NCBI GenBank assembly: GCA_002633005.1
Contig: NMRA01000114.1
Span: 58,724-122,723 of the forward strand
Direction of reading: 5' to 3'
Length of the DNA: 64,000 nt
Source: Phoronis australis
Lineage: Eukaryota; Phoronida; Phoronidae
Part shown: in pieces, positions 9,398 through 20,441 of the stretch
Layout of the letters: each line of letters begins with the position of its first letter
Position numbering within the stretch: position 1 is the stretch's first letter
Position numbers and translations under genes: made by a program
Notes under the pieces: generated by a model
The model's database searches: none
The model's input: the letters and a program-made list of their open reading frames with translations, nothing else
Told to the model about the DNA's origin: nothing

Positions 9398-12086
9398 AAC
9401 AGCCTTCTGATTAACCATTAAAATTGCATGAATTGAATCTTAAACCCAATCATCCAATTTATATTTCCACGCCGGTTAAATACATGTATATACTTATTAG
9501 ACACTCACAAGTTTATGGGCGGTATCCCCACTGTACTCTGATTGAATTTCTATGCTCGACCGATGGTGCTGAAAGTGTTAAAGTGTCTACACGGTTAGCA
9601 AAACGTCCCTGGTCGGAGTCCCGGTTGGTTCAAAAACCTTTTCAGACTTATGATCATTTGGTCACGTGATTTGGCCAAAAGCCGTCGTTTTGACCTGGCT
9701 TAAAAACAAGTGCAATCTTTTATTTAGTTATTATACCCTTCTTGGGAAAGGTTGCTGAATTCTTTAGCCCTTCAGCTAGGCTACGTTGTATTGCTAATGA
9801 CACTTGCCATTTAGACCAAGATACTGTCCACAGTCACCGCTGCTTCCGCTTACCTGGTCATCTCACCCTTAATCTTCTACACAGATGGATGAGTGATTCC
9901 ACAGGGAATGTTTGAACATCACTCTTTCACTTCTGTCCGTAACAGTAGGTTCCACCGAATCCCCAGACCAAGTTTTCGCTTTAAAAGCTACTTGCACAAA
10001 CCATGTATAGAATCCTGTAGCGAAGGTAACGACAACAAAGGTTCAGACAAACTTTTGTAGCCAGGTAGGCTAAACTCCTTATTCCTTGGTACTGGGCTTT
10101 TGATCCACGTGACTGCCAACAGATAACTGCCACAGGCGCAACTGCTTGCTCTTGTGTATGATCATCTCACTTCCACTTGAGACGCGGCAGAGTACCGTGA
10201 TTCTTCAGAATAAATGTCCACAGTAGAAGTTGCTTGCACACTCACCGTGTGATGAAGGTCCTTAGCCAATTAACCCACATTCCTCTGTTCTCGATGCTTG
10301 AGATTCGCTCCAAGGTAACACTGTGATATGTACCGCGAGTGACCACAGACACACAACTGGGTTCTCTGGTCTGGTTATCTCCTTTTTTATATCTACCCCG
10401 CAAAGTAAAGTGATTCCCGAAGCAAGTGTCTACAGCATAAGTTTGTTTCTCTCATAGCATTAATTGGGAGAGGTGATGCCTCACTCAAGAGTTAAAACAT
10501 CAACTGTCCGACTTCTGAAAATACTTCAACAGTTAGTTTTAGAACGTCAGCTCGTCCAGAACACGAGTCCGGCTACTGCCGAGTGGTCATTTGAATGAGA
10601 GGGACTTAAGACTGAAGACAGATTTTTTTTTCTTACAGTAGCTGAATAAAGGTTTAGCCATGTAACGTATCAGATTAGAAATAATTTATTAAAATTATAT
10701 CAGTAACTAGAAGTTATGATAACCAAGAGACTTTGCACTTTAGCTCAACTATTTTTCAAAAATAATTGTACGGAGCCGAAAATCAAATTTCTGTTTATTT
10801 TACTTAGTCAATTATCATGAAACAGGCCCCTTGGGTGCGTTTCATGAAAAGTGACTTTAAAGTTTTTTGGACAATTTCATGGTCTTAAAAGACCATGAAA
10901 TTGTCCACGTTGATACCATTTGTAGGCTAAGTTAAGAACGAAGATGAAACTTAAAATAAAAAAAGTTCATAATGTTTTTTGGGTTTAAATATTGCAAATG
11001 GAATATTTTCCTGCTTTGTACAATAGTTTAATTTCAATTACATCCGAGTACATTTTTCCTAAAAGATGGATATGTATAGATTTTTAAAAGCCCAAATAAA
11101 CAATTTCTGAGAAAGAGGAAGCGATCTTTGAACCCAATATGACGAATGTTACCATAAACACAGCTTTGGATAAATCTTTTTTATTCATATATATGCTAAA
11201 GAACCAATTTTAAAAGGGTTTCATTCTTTTATCAAAAAGTGGTCATTTTTTCACATTGTTGGCTCTGATAATCGATGCGTGTGTCTGTGCAAGCGTATGT
11301 TGCATGAGTGTACAGAACACACCAAAATTAACAGATGACCCGGAATTTCCAGTTGTGACGGCAGATAAGCGCCAGTTTACCATCAAAATAGCTGCAATGA
11401 CCCGTCATGACAGGGAAACCGTATTTTATCTGACTTTTGACGTGTACTACATACGTGCACTTAGGTATATTGAAATTTTTAAGAATTATGAGCAATTGAG
11501 CATAACAGTACAACTGTAGTCTTTAATTGAAACAACAAAAAGATTACAACTTTTCTTATGCCAAAGTGTGCGTTCAACGAGTTGGCCAAGCATGCCCTTA
11601 CTAAAATGTCACTGCCAAGATTGCAGAAAATATCGCGAGACATATCTTTATAGGGTTCAAGAATATAAATGACTAAGTATTTGAAGCACGTTGCTTTACC
11701 AACCTACACTGACACACAACTGTCCTAGTTACATCCAAATCATCTTACAAGAAATGAACTGAAATAGAAACAAGAAATTTGCTACCAAGAGGAGAAATTG
11801 ATCTTTTGCCACCTAGTGTGATGTGTACTTTTAGAAGTCATCTATTTTGGATCAACCATAACCGTAAAAATCACACGTGATTTTAGACAATAAGTTACAC
11901 CGACAATGCATTTTAGCCAGTTTATGAACTCCTGCCCTGGGACCAAACTAACACGGTATCCCCTGTATTGTGGCACGGCTTAAGTGGTCGCATTGTGCTA
12001 CGGAATAAAAATCATCATGGGTATTGTTTGCGGCTCGATTTCCAAACTCTTCGCTGCGCACTACTTTTAATAAAATAGATCTCTGA
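9398..12086. other. Intergenic region with degenerate repeats
   Basis: No supported gene between the Rolling stone-like gene and the 3' end of the TIR-adaptor candidate. At about 9827-10450 a motif of the form GTGATTC..CA..(A)TGTCCACAGTA.AAGTTGCTT recurs in decayed form (around 9830, 10199 and 10411), suggesting an old tandem array with a period near 200 bp. A perfect 40-bp hairpin lies at 10868-10907. The remainder is AT-rich. Confidence 0.5.
10868..10907. repeat. Perfect 19-bp-arm hairpin
   Basis: TGGACAATTTCATGGTCTT is followed by AA and its exact complement, AAGACCATGAAATTGTCCA. The flank TTTCATGAAA just upstream suggests it is the core of a small foldback element. A microRNA-like role is not supported, because the loop is only 2 nt. 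Confidence 0.85.
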
Positions 12087-15000
12087 CTAAGACGATTTCA
12101 GTAATCGAAAGCCAGCGATTATCACCCCAGACAACAGGACAAGTGTCCCTACTATCCAGCGCATTGGCAACTGAGAACTGGTTTCGTCACCTGCAAAAGA
12201 AAAAGCAACATCGAGAAATTACCTCACCCAGCACCCAGCAGTATAGCAAAACTCGTCATGGCTATATGGCCGTTGACAAAAAACCACATTGAACCAAGTG
12301 TGACCTCTCTTGCACAACTGGTTAAAATGTTCCCGTAGCTTGTTTAAAGGCCATACTTTTAATGCTACTGTAAAATTTGCTGAATTGTTCATTGTCTTTG
12401 TGTTTCGACATACTGTAATCAACAGATCAAGCCAATCCCTTGCTAGTCTGACTAACAGTTTTACATAGAATTTCAGGTTAATGTCGTAACTCACTAAGCT
12501 CAGCAGTGACGGCGTTGGCGGTTCCCTCAGATGGCGGAACCACGATAGGGGCGACGCTGAGACAAGAAAAAAGCGACCGGATGGGGAGTGATTGGTGCAA
12601 ACAAAAGCGGGGCCAGCAAAAACTGGTGACGACTGGGGGGCGATATAAACAGTTGGGGACGAAAGAAAACTGGTGACAATCAACAGGTGGAGCAACTGTG
12701 GGGACTGGAGTTTGGGGGCTTAACATAACTATTGTCGATAACGTAGGGACTGAGACTGGTGGCAACCGGGGTGGTGGGGTGCGTCACGACATTGGTAGCG
12801 ATTGAGGGGGTTGTATCATTATTTTCGCTCTGCGCAGCATTAACCTTAGCAGGTTTGAGCTCTGGGGAAAATCATAATTTGAATCTTGGCGAACACTTGC
12901 AATAGAATATTAGCGTGTTGCATCCTGCCCAGTTTTTTCGATTTCATAAGTAGAAGGAAGACTGAGGTGTGAATCAGGACACCTTGTACAATGTGCAACT
13001 AATTTCTAAAGAATTATTAGGGACCAGTCTCTAAGGGATCTTATTAATATACATAAAGAATACGAAAGCGAGACTATGAGCCGCAACGTGATACACAGAG
13101 CCTAAACTTAAGGTCACAATTTTTTTTGGTATTGTGACCTATAACTTGAATATTTAGGTAAAAATGAAAGGAAGACAATTACATTCACAGGTAATTTTCC
13201 CAAACACACTGTTTGATATACTTGATTTTATTTATCAAAAAGTATTGAAATCGGCTGTGCAGTTCCATTAGAACCACAGAAACACCGTTAAAGGGCCATC
13301 GACTGCATCTACTGTGTGCAGCATCAACAGCGAGACGATGTGTTATCTAAAGCCTAGCGTCCTCCATCGCGTCATATGGTCACTTCCTAAATTATTTTTC
13401 TTCGTGGTGGTCAGTGTTTAGTCGGTGCTTAGAATCTTGTCTGACGACCAGACGACTCAGGTCCCCACTCTCTGCAAATCAGTTTAGCACCGTTTTCTCT
13501 TTGTCAATGAATACGCGAATAACTTTTCAGATAGGTCTATACCTTGAAACCATATGCACGCAATATGTATTATTCAACGCCGTGCGCTTTCGCTTGTAAC
13601 CGTTCATAGGTTAACCTCGTTCGGCCTCCTCCGCGCATTCGGCTTTAAACAAGTAAAAATGTAGTCAAGTTCCTAGTAGTATTGTCTTCCTTCGCTTGAA
13701 CGTCGTGTGATTTGACAAATCTATTAGGTGTCGTTACTTCCGCATTTCAAAAGGCTGTAGGGAATTCATGAACCACCGTTTGTTTACTATTTTGTTATTA
13801 CTCTGAACTATCTTAACTCACATAAGCAGTGTAAAACAAAGACAAGTGCACTGTCTGTAGGATTAGACTTGCATCAGTGTCGCTCATTTAGTACGAGCTT
13901 ATCACCAGAGCAGATAGGAAGTAGGTTTTATGAGTTGTAGTGACTCAGGGAACGTAAAGCAAAAGACAATGGCGCCCAGGGGAACAATATATGCCCTAGT
14001 TGGGAGGCCCAACCCACCTGGCGGCCGTTCTTTATGTTCATTTTCAAATACTGGATCGACTCTTTGTGGTTCAAAAGATTCTGTGCTGACATCTCTTGCT
14101 TGTATTGGCCAGTTGTCACAAATGTCTAAATCTGTGAAGCAGAACGATAAAAATTTCAAGATGAAGCTACACAACTTGAGGTAGACGATACACTGAGGAT
14201 CCCTGTAGGCTACCTCTCAGTAGGTTTTAGCTCGTAATAGAAAGAACTCAATACGTTAATTAAGACATTGTGCGTCTAAGTAAATTCTTCCTCAAAGCCT
14301 ATAAAACGATGCTGGAGGTGCTGTCTACCTGTAAATTCCTAAAGAAGAAGTGTTTGGATGTTGGTTAAAGTACTTTATATACTGCTGAATCAGCACCTTC
14401 CCTCCACAGAACCCGCAAGATACTACTGGAAGATGGATTGAATGGAGGGAATGTGTATCCTTGTTGCTTATGGGTTGCTGATAGTTGAAGTGAGTCGTGA
14501 GTCCAAAGTTTCTCTTGTTTTAAAACCGTGGGACCGTTATTTTATACTAAATCCGCATGAACCTACGTTTGAATGACTCAATCGCGTTCTGACAGACTGC
14601 GAAGACGAGAAGCTAACCGCCTAGGTTGAAACACAAGCGAAGTCTCGCTCACAGTTACGAGCGTAATAATACGGGCTTCACTTTCACCAGCACAACCCAC
14701 GATGTGTAAGTCCTCGCAGCATGCAGTGCGTGAGGTAAGCGGCGAAGACGAAGGTAGCCTGAGAACATCAAATCCATAGACATAGATGTCTATGATCAAA
14801 TCTCTGTCGTTGGCTCGTTCTGACGGTACGTATAACATGTACGCTGTTTTATTACAGCAAACGTTTCTGGACCTATGTACTGTATGAGCTGAGCTATTGA
14901 TTACTCGAGAACGACAGCTCAGATTCCTAAGGGTTTTCTAAAAAGACTGACGCATAAAATGTGACGCCGGGACAAGCTCACTTTTAGAGCCTAGTTTCAA

Positions 15001-16622
15001 GCAATAATGCACTGTCAATTTTTTGAAGTCTTGAAATCAGCTCAAATTTCACCAAGGAACGATTTGAGATAAATGTTATAACGATAAGGAAAAGTGGTTC
15101 AAATCAAAGTTGTTTTCTGTGATGGAAGACGGGGTTATAGCGGCTTAAATTGAATGAGTTTGAGTGATCTAACTGCTGTCCGTAGATCAAAACAGGGTAA
15201 ATCCATTTACTGAGTGCATAGTTTCATCGTCAGAGAAACATTGCTTATGTTGCCTAATGCGTTCTGTCCCTCCACGGTGAACGAGTATTCAAACTGATTT
15301 CAACACAGTAGTTTACGGGTAAGAAACTAGTGCTTTCCAAATCGTCCTTTACCTTAAGCAATGTTTCGGAACGAAGTGGCACGTATCAAGTCCATTACGT
15401 GATTCTAGACAGTAATGTTTCACTAGCTATATAGATTGCCATTCCTTTGCCTTATATCGATTAGACCAGAAAGCTACTATCGGCCATTCAAAAAATAGGT
15501 AATGCATCGACAGCATATATTGATATTGAACACCTCTGCTAAACACCTTTCCAACCACACAACTCATTACGCTCTCATATGGTGTACGTATAGTTAAAAA
15601 TGTATTAAATATAAATCTCATGTATGCCAAATCTAAGATCAAATTAATTAGTTAGTCTAAATTGAGGTGTTGCCTTGCACAACGCACGAAGATCACACAA
15701 TAACGAAAACCAGGTGTCATTTTGTCATTCCACCGCATTACCACAGGCTTACAATACTTGTATAAACCTATGTGTAGAACTAAAGTGAATTTGATAAGTA
15801 CAGACAAGCATTTCTGTGGAGAAAGCTCACTTCTCTTCTGGGTGTCTGTGGGATTTGTCTATTCTACTCAAGACAACGAAGGCGTCAGTCACACGTCGTG
15901 TGCAAAGAATTAAGAGATTGTCATTTGTAAGGAATTGAAAGTTCATTTCTCATGAAGATCAAGCTCAGCGCCTAAAATGGCAAGCAGTGCCAAGTAGTAC
16001 GAAATGTTAGTTCTTTCAAAGATCCAAAATCTTCTCAAATTTGATAAACTAGCAGTTTGAGACCAATTTCATAAACGGAGATTAGTGACATCCATTTAAG
16101 TGCTTCTTTTTTCGCCAGAGGAACTTTAATTGTGTTACCTATTGCATCCTGTTCGTCCATGGTAAAGCCTGATGAACTGAACGTCTGTTGTAGATGTTGA
16201 TTGTAGTAGCTACTCTGTCTCTCTAAACCAGAGATCGCTCCTAATGAATCCAGCCTGTGTCCCTTTTGTTCCAGTACGTTTTTTGTCTCCGGGTAGTACG
16301 GTTTCAATTTTTTATGATAAGACTTTTCTGACAAACATTTATCCAAAGCTGTGTACAATACGTGCTTCAATTTCTTTTCCAACACATTGCACAGGCTTTC
16401 GCTCATGTATACCAAACACACGCGACTGTTGTGCAACAAATATTCAATCTTTTCCATTTCATACACGCATGTGTCCGGAGCACATGTTGGGTCGTTATAA
16501 AAACTCCCATTTAAGCGTTTGTTCGACAGTTCCGTGCGGAATGCCTCGACGCCGTCCATGTCATCTTCGTGGAATAACAGAACGTAATCGAAGTTGAATA
16601 CCTGGTTGTCGTTGTTAGACAT
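12087..16622 (-). CDS. TICAM-like TIR-domain protein with C-terminal membrane anchor (candidate gene)
   Basis: Proposed exons: 16622-16139, 14131-14018, 12755-12495 and 12190-12087. All joins are phase 1 and the model gives 320 residues. Exon 1 encodes a TIR fold (see separate entry). Exon 2 (acceptor GCTTCACAG, donor CAG|GTGGGT) is acidic and unrecognised. Exon 3 is Pro/Thr/Val-rich, beginning VSVPTLSTIV and ending EGTANAVTAEL before GTGAGT. The last exon follows TTTTGCAG and encodes a polar stretch, then a helix (WIVGTLVLLSGVIIAGF) and RLLKSS at the very end, the layout of a tail-anchored protein. TICAM adaptors link Toll-like receptors to NF-kB/IRF signalling; a C-terminal anchor is not part of the usual TICAM layout. 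Weak points: exon 3 may contain a further small intron (acceptor TTTCTTGTCTCAG at 12557), and exon 1 could instead run on to a stop at 16035. Joining the TIR exon to the anchor exon is inference. Confidence 0.42.
14132..16034 (-). other. Proposed intron of the TIR-adaptor candidate
   Basis: It contains a degenerate copy (about 15400-15620) of the terminal membrane-helix exon of the neighbouring receptor candidate, interrupted by stops. A minus-strand stretch near 14578-14838 has a good acceptor (GATGTTCTCAG) and donors GTGAAA/GTGAGC. None of these fits the phase of the flanking exons, so I do not call it an exon. Confidence 0.4.
16035..16622 (-). CDS. TIR-domain exon, TICAM-like
   Basis: The open frame has 195 codons if unspliced, or 161 codons to a donor TAG|GTAACA at 16138. 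The ATG lies 2 nt after a good acceptor (ATTTCTGTTCCAG), so an upstream leader exon is likely. TIR elements in order: strand A FDYVLLFHEDD (residues 11-21), helix A VEAFRTELSNK (25-35), a Cys-containing loop, strand C with RVCLVYMSESL (67-77), helix C (78-97), strand D region KLKPYYPE (105-112) and a final helix (about 127-149). The pattern of an H-E-D loop after strand A, the S-E-S/T-E-N-like position after strand C and a Leu-Lys-Pro strand D is closest to TRIF/TICAM adaptors as I know them. It does not resemble receptor TIRs. No catalytic Glu of the NADase type (SARM1) is evident, so adaptor rather than enzyme is favoured. Confidence 0.6.
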   Translation of the reverse strand: MSNNDNQVFNFDYVLLFHEDDMDGVEAFRTELSNKRLNGSFYNDPTCAPDTCVYEMEKIEYLLHNSRVCLVYMSESLCNVLEKKLKHVLYTALDKCLSEKSYHKKLKPYYPETKNVLEQKGHRLDSLGAISGLERQSSYYNQHLQQTFSSSGFTMDEQDAIGNTIKVPLAKKEALKWMSLISVYEIGLKLLVYQI

Positions 16623-16752
16623 GACTGGAACAGAAATGTGCAGGTAACAAACTCTTAAGCATCCAAACTCAAGTTCAGCACAATTTTCGCGAGGGAAACT
16701 AGTGTTTCCCCAGTCCCAGAGGCATTCAGTTAACTAGAACGAAAACATTTAA

Positions 16753-16758
16753 TTTATT
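16753..16758 (-). terminator. Polyadenylation signal (AATAAA on minus strand) of the receptor candidate
   Basis: AATAAA read on the minus strand lies about 84 nt after the TAG stop at 16844-16842. The TIR-exon start codon is about 130 bp further downstream, so the two minus-strand genes would be very close together. Confidence 0.5.
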
Positions 16759-16841
16759 CGTAAATCGCCTAAATTGGCATTGCATCAGGCCCCAGGCATG
16801 TACGTGACTCTAGATGCGCTTATACTTAAAACTGTCACAAG

Positions 16842-19800
16842 CTATAGATTGTCACGCTTTTCATTCCTTTGCCTTATATCGAGAAGACCAAAGAGCTCTT
16901 GTCGGCCATTTTCTTGTCCGATAGTCAAATCAACAGGTATACATCGGCAAGAATGAAGAAGAATCCACGAAACCACTGCAATTCCTCCAAACGCAACCCA
17001 ATACACTCTCATGAGGTAAGAGTAACTGTTATGATTGTATTAAAATACCTCATGTTAAGCCTAACCTAAGCTGATCTGCTCTTTGCTTACAGGTGTATAG
17101 TCTACTTCAGAGTACTCCCTTGCAATAAACACTTCGGTCAAACAACAACAATTAAACATCAGTTGCCATTTTCACTTCATCTCACAGTCATAAGACCTAT
17201 AAACCAATGTTAGTGCTACGAAAATATAGTCGATTACTAATAAGAACAACTTTGGACGTAACTCACTTCTCTTGAGCTCCTGGTATGTTAGGGCAATAGC
17301 TATTCTAGTCACAACAGTAACAAAGGTGACAGACACATCAGAAAAAATCCCGGGTCGACCGGATAACGAATAAGCTATTTGATTAGGCAGTGTGACGTAG
17401 TAAGCTAATTGTTCCGTTTTCTGTACTCGAGGTCGTGGGCTCATATCCCAATGGTCCCCAGTGCTAAACCCTCGAGTCAGGTTGATAAATAAAACATTTG
17501 GTTTCACGTGTTTCGTGCGGCGAACTACCTGCCCTGTTTTTTGTATTGCGCAATAATTTGCTCCCTATTACTAGATGCCTTACTCTTCATTTGTTAGAAG
17601 ACTAATGAAATGTAACTTGAACTCTGACTTAAAATTCTTAACTCAGTGAATGATACTCTCGAGAGGCACAAAAGGAAACGCGGTGTTAACAGTCTACTCA
17701 CGTACTAAAATATATTCTAATGTATGGACGCTGATTTCTTTGTGTTTTTTGTGGACAATACTTTTAGATCTATTTTTTCTTAAAGCCCCACCAGCTATTT
17801 ATTTGTTTTCAAGGACATGCCAACAGTAACCGTGGTGCGGCAGTATGCAGTCATCATAATGCAATTCTAACTCGATAAGGGTTTGAATTTCTAATCAATA
17901 CAGTTTTTAGGTCACTAGTGTTTACTTAGTCGGGAACACTTGAAATGAAAAGAGAAACTGCGTTTTCCAGGAATTTGGTATCACGTGATGCAGATTTTGA
18001 ACAACAATACGATATGGTGTGTTTATCATAATGGTACGATTGTAGCTACCTAAAGCCGCTATACCAACCAAATACTGTGGTGTGGAATTGCCCACCAACT
18101 TCTTGGTAGTCCACTGATCATCCAAAGCAACGTCGTCAGTGGCGTTCTAATTTTTTGGTTAGAAATTTGTTAATAAATTGCCTGTAGCGGAATTTTCCTG
18201 ACGGTCATAGTGCCTTGACTACTGGACTAGCCTGTCGTCAAATGCAACTTGTAGGGATACAATCGGCGTGAAGATGACTAAAATGCCAAAAGTTGTCGTG
18301 AATCAGACAACACTTCAAAAGTTTTCTCAGACAACACTTTAATAGTTTTCCAGAACTTTTTCATAAATTTGGTTCGATTTTCTTACGTGCTTGTGTTTTT
18401 CTTTTGCTAATTTATTTTTTGGCAAAAATCTGCGAGACCAGGGTGCTCGCCTTTCCCGGCTACTGAACTGCGTCACCTTCAGATACCACCTCAGTGGCAA
18501 TTTCACTTAACAGTCAGTGAATTTCGGAAATAAGGAGTAACTACCAGCAACACTAGCTTAACACTGAAAACATTGGAAATGTTATCACTTATGATGATTA
18601 CAAAGTTTTTTTGATTTCAAGTGGATTTGGCAGTTTAGTAATTCCGAGTTTATGCGGCGAATGACCGAGTTCACTCGAACTCAGCGAGGGACTCACTCGG
18701 TTCAAATTACTCTAATAATGGAACCATTCTTGCACATCTAAAAACTTAGGTTTACGCTCAATCAAAAGTAATCAAAAATTAACGTTGTTTCTGGAAGATA
18801 AGAGGAATGCAAACCCACTCGGTTTTAGTACCAGCGGGAATTAATCTCGTCATTTCTGGAAATCCTTGTTAGCGTCGCACAGCTGTCTTAATTGTTATGA
18901 GAACCCAAAATGAGACAAAATTAACACAAATCAACGTACTTCGAATTAAATATTATCAGTGGTATTTGGTAAAAAAACAGCGGTTGTGCTGCGGCTTTTT
19001 GACAAACTCTCAACGGGGGGAGGGTCAGTTGCAGCTTCAGCGATAGGTTATAGATAAAACAAATCCTTAAACGCTACACGCTATGTAGCCAATTAGAAAA
19101 CTATGTAAACCTAAATACGTGGTACATGGACAGAGTAGTGAACAGTTTATAAATCAAATCTTTAAAATACTTTACAACAATAATTGAAATTAATTTGCGG
19201 ATCACGAGTGAGTAGAAAGACTCAGTTCATGACTAGAATGGCACCAGGGTCCTGTACATCGCCCCGACTCACCCGGACTCGACTCAAAACTGGATTTTAC
19301 CCCGGCTATATAGCATCTGGCTAAAAACGAAAATCGAATTAGGCCTTTTACTCTCATGAAATCGGCCTGATAATTTTCTTTACTGTGAACGGATTAGATT
19401 TCTGTACCCAGAAAGAACATCTACTTAGGAAAGTCGACTTTAGAATTTGTTACTGGGGTTGCTCAGACCTTATAAGCCGTTCAGTAAACATGCTATTTAG
19501 ATGCCGTAGATGCAGGCAGGAGAACTTAGTCACGAAATCGCCAAATCGATTTATATTTTGATTGATGAAATAAAGTAGTGCTAGTCAATATATGTGGAAA
19601 CAATGTTCTAACTTCAGTTACCTTCAATATTTTTTTAAGTATGGAAAATATATAGGTCACCTGACCAAAGAAGTTGTAGCCTTTTTGACTCTGAGAAAAC
19701 ATAACTGTATTTTGTACCAGCAGGTTGTCAACGTACGATTTTTTACTGGCCAAGTAAATTGACAGGATTTGATTTAGCTTAATCATTGCAAAAAGTATAT

Positions 19801-20441
19801 TTGTAGAGCGTAAAAAGTGACGAATCTCATTTACAGGTAAGCTTCTGAACTCTGGGCTATATCTGGTGGTCCAAAAGTTATCACCAGCTTCGTAAGTGTG
19901 CCAACTCTCATCTCAGTCTATTGGCAAGGACAGCGGGAAGTGAAACCGGCAGATGGGCCTTTGAAAACTGTAAAATCGAAAATGGCGCATCAGTGGCCCG
20001 CATTGTCTTCGACTTGAGGTTTCGACTCATTTATGTCAATTTTTAAAGTTTTTAAACCTCGATCAAGGCGACTGGTCTGACGCCTGAGTGAAAGGCACTG
20101 AGGGGACAAATCCGTTTTACAGTCCACAACGCCGCGTTCAGCGCACCGACTCGGCCGTGGATACTAAACTCTCAGTTTTGAAGATTTCCGCCAATCCTCG
20201 TTCTGTCACCTGTTATTGCATTATTGGCGTAAATCTTCTATAAGTTAAAGACAGGAATCAACTAAAAACTCACACTCATGTCACAGATTGGACATTATGG
20301 TCCTTGGTGGGTGGTATTTCCCACACTGTTGCCGTAAACTTCGCTAAACACGTTTGTATGCCCGTGCGAAAGGAGCAAATTTCGGTCTGTTCGTCTTCAG
20401 TTTGTCGAGGATTACACATAGTATCATTTTGTTTCAGAGAA
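16842..20441 (-). CDS. FN3-like single-pass membrane receptor (candidate, 5' end missing)
   Basis: Proposed minus-strand exons: 20441-20285 (Cys-rich; acceptor CTTTTCCATTCAG), about 19906-19835, 18146-17985, 17305-17268 and 17007-16842. The joins are phase 0, 0, 0 and 2 and give one open frame. The middle exons together look like one fibronectin type III domain: strand C RYSPEFRSL, strand C' DDQWTTKKL, strand F PQYLVGIAALGS, then a G-strand. There are N-glycosylation sites at NAT, NST and NRT. The last exon starts with a membrane helix (VYWVAFGGIAVVSWILL), then HSCRC and a polar tail of about 35 residues to the TAG at 16844-16842. FN3 plus helix suggests a cytokine-receptor- or adhesion-type surface protein; no WSxWS motif is visible and the tail shows no signalling domain. 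Signal peptide and earlier exons were not found. Some donors are weak (CAC|GTGATA, TCT|GTGACA), so exon limits are tentative. Confidence 0.38.

Larger units (their letters stand above)
15400..17055. repeat. Diverged direct duplication (about 15400-15620 and 16795-17055)
   Basis: Both segments share ACGTGA(T/C)TCTAGA, AGCTATAGATTG, then CATTCCTTTGCCTTATATCGA..AGACCA and CGGCCATT, then AC(G/A)CTCTCAT and TGTATTAAA, in order. The right copy contains the intact terminal exon of the receptor candidate on the minus strand. The left copy has in-frame stops at the equivalent codons, so it is a dead partial copy of that exon lying inside the TIR-adaptor candidate. Confidence 0.7.

Noticed and set aside
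12683-12861. Alternative Thr/Pro-rich minus-strand exon starting after TTTTCCCCAG at 12862
   Set aside because: The acceptor and phase are good, but the frame runs into a TGA at 12680-12682 and offers no donor in the phase needed for the next exon. The frame entered at 12755 stays open to the end instead.
13930-14184. Plus-strand open frame opposite exon 2 of the TIR-adaptor candidate
   Set aside because: No splice signals or recognisable sequence; the minus strand has an acceptor and donor in matching phase.
17429-17450. tRNA/SINE B-box-like sequence (GGTCGTGGGCTCATATCCC)
   Set aside because: It resembles the B box of tRNA-derived SINEs, but I could not find a convincing A box, tail or target-site duplication.
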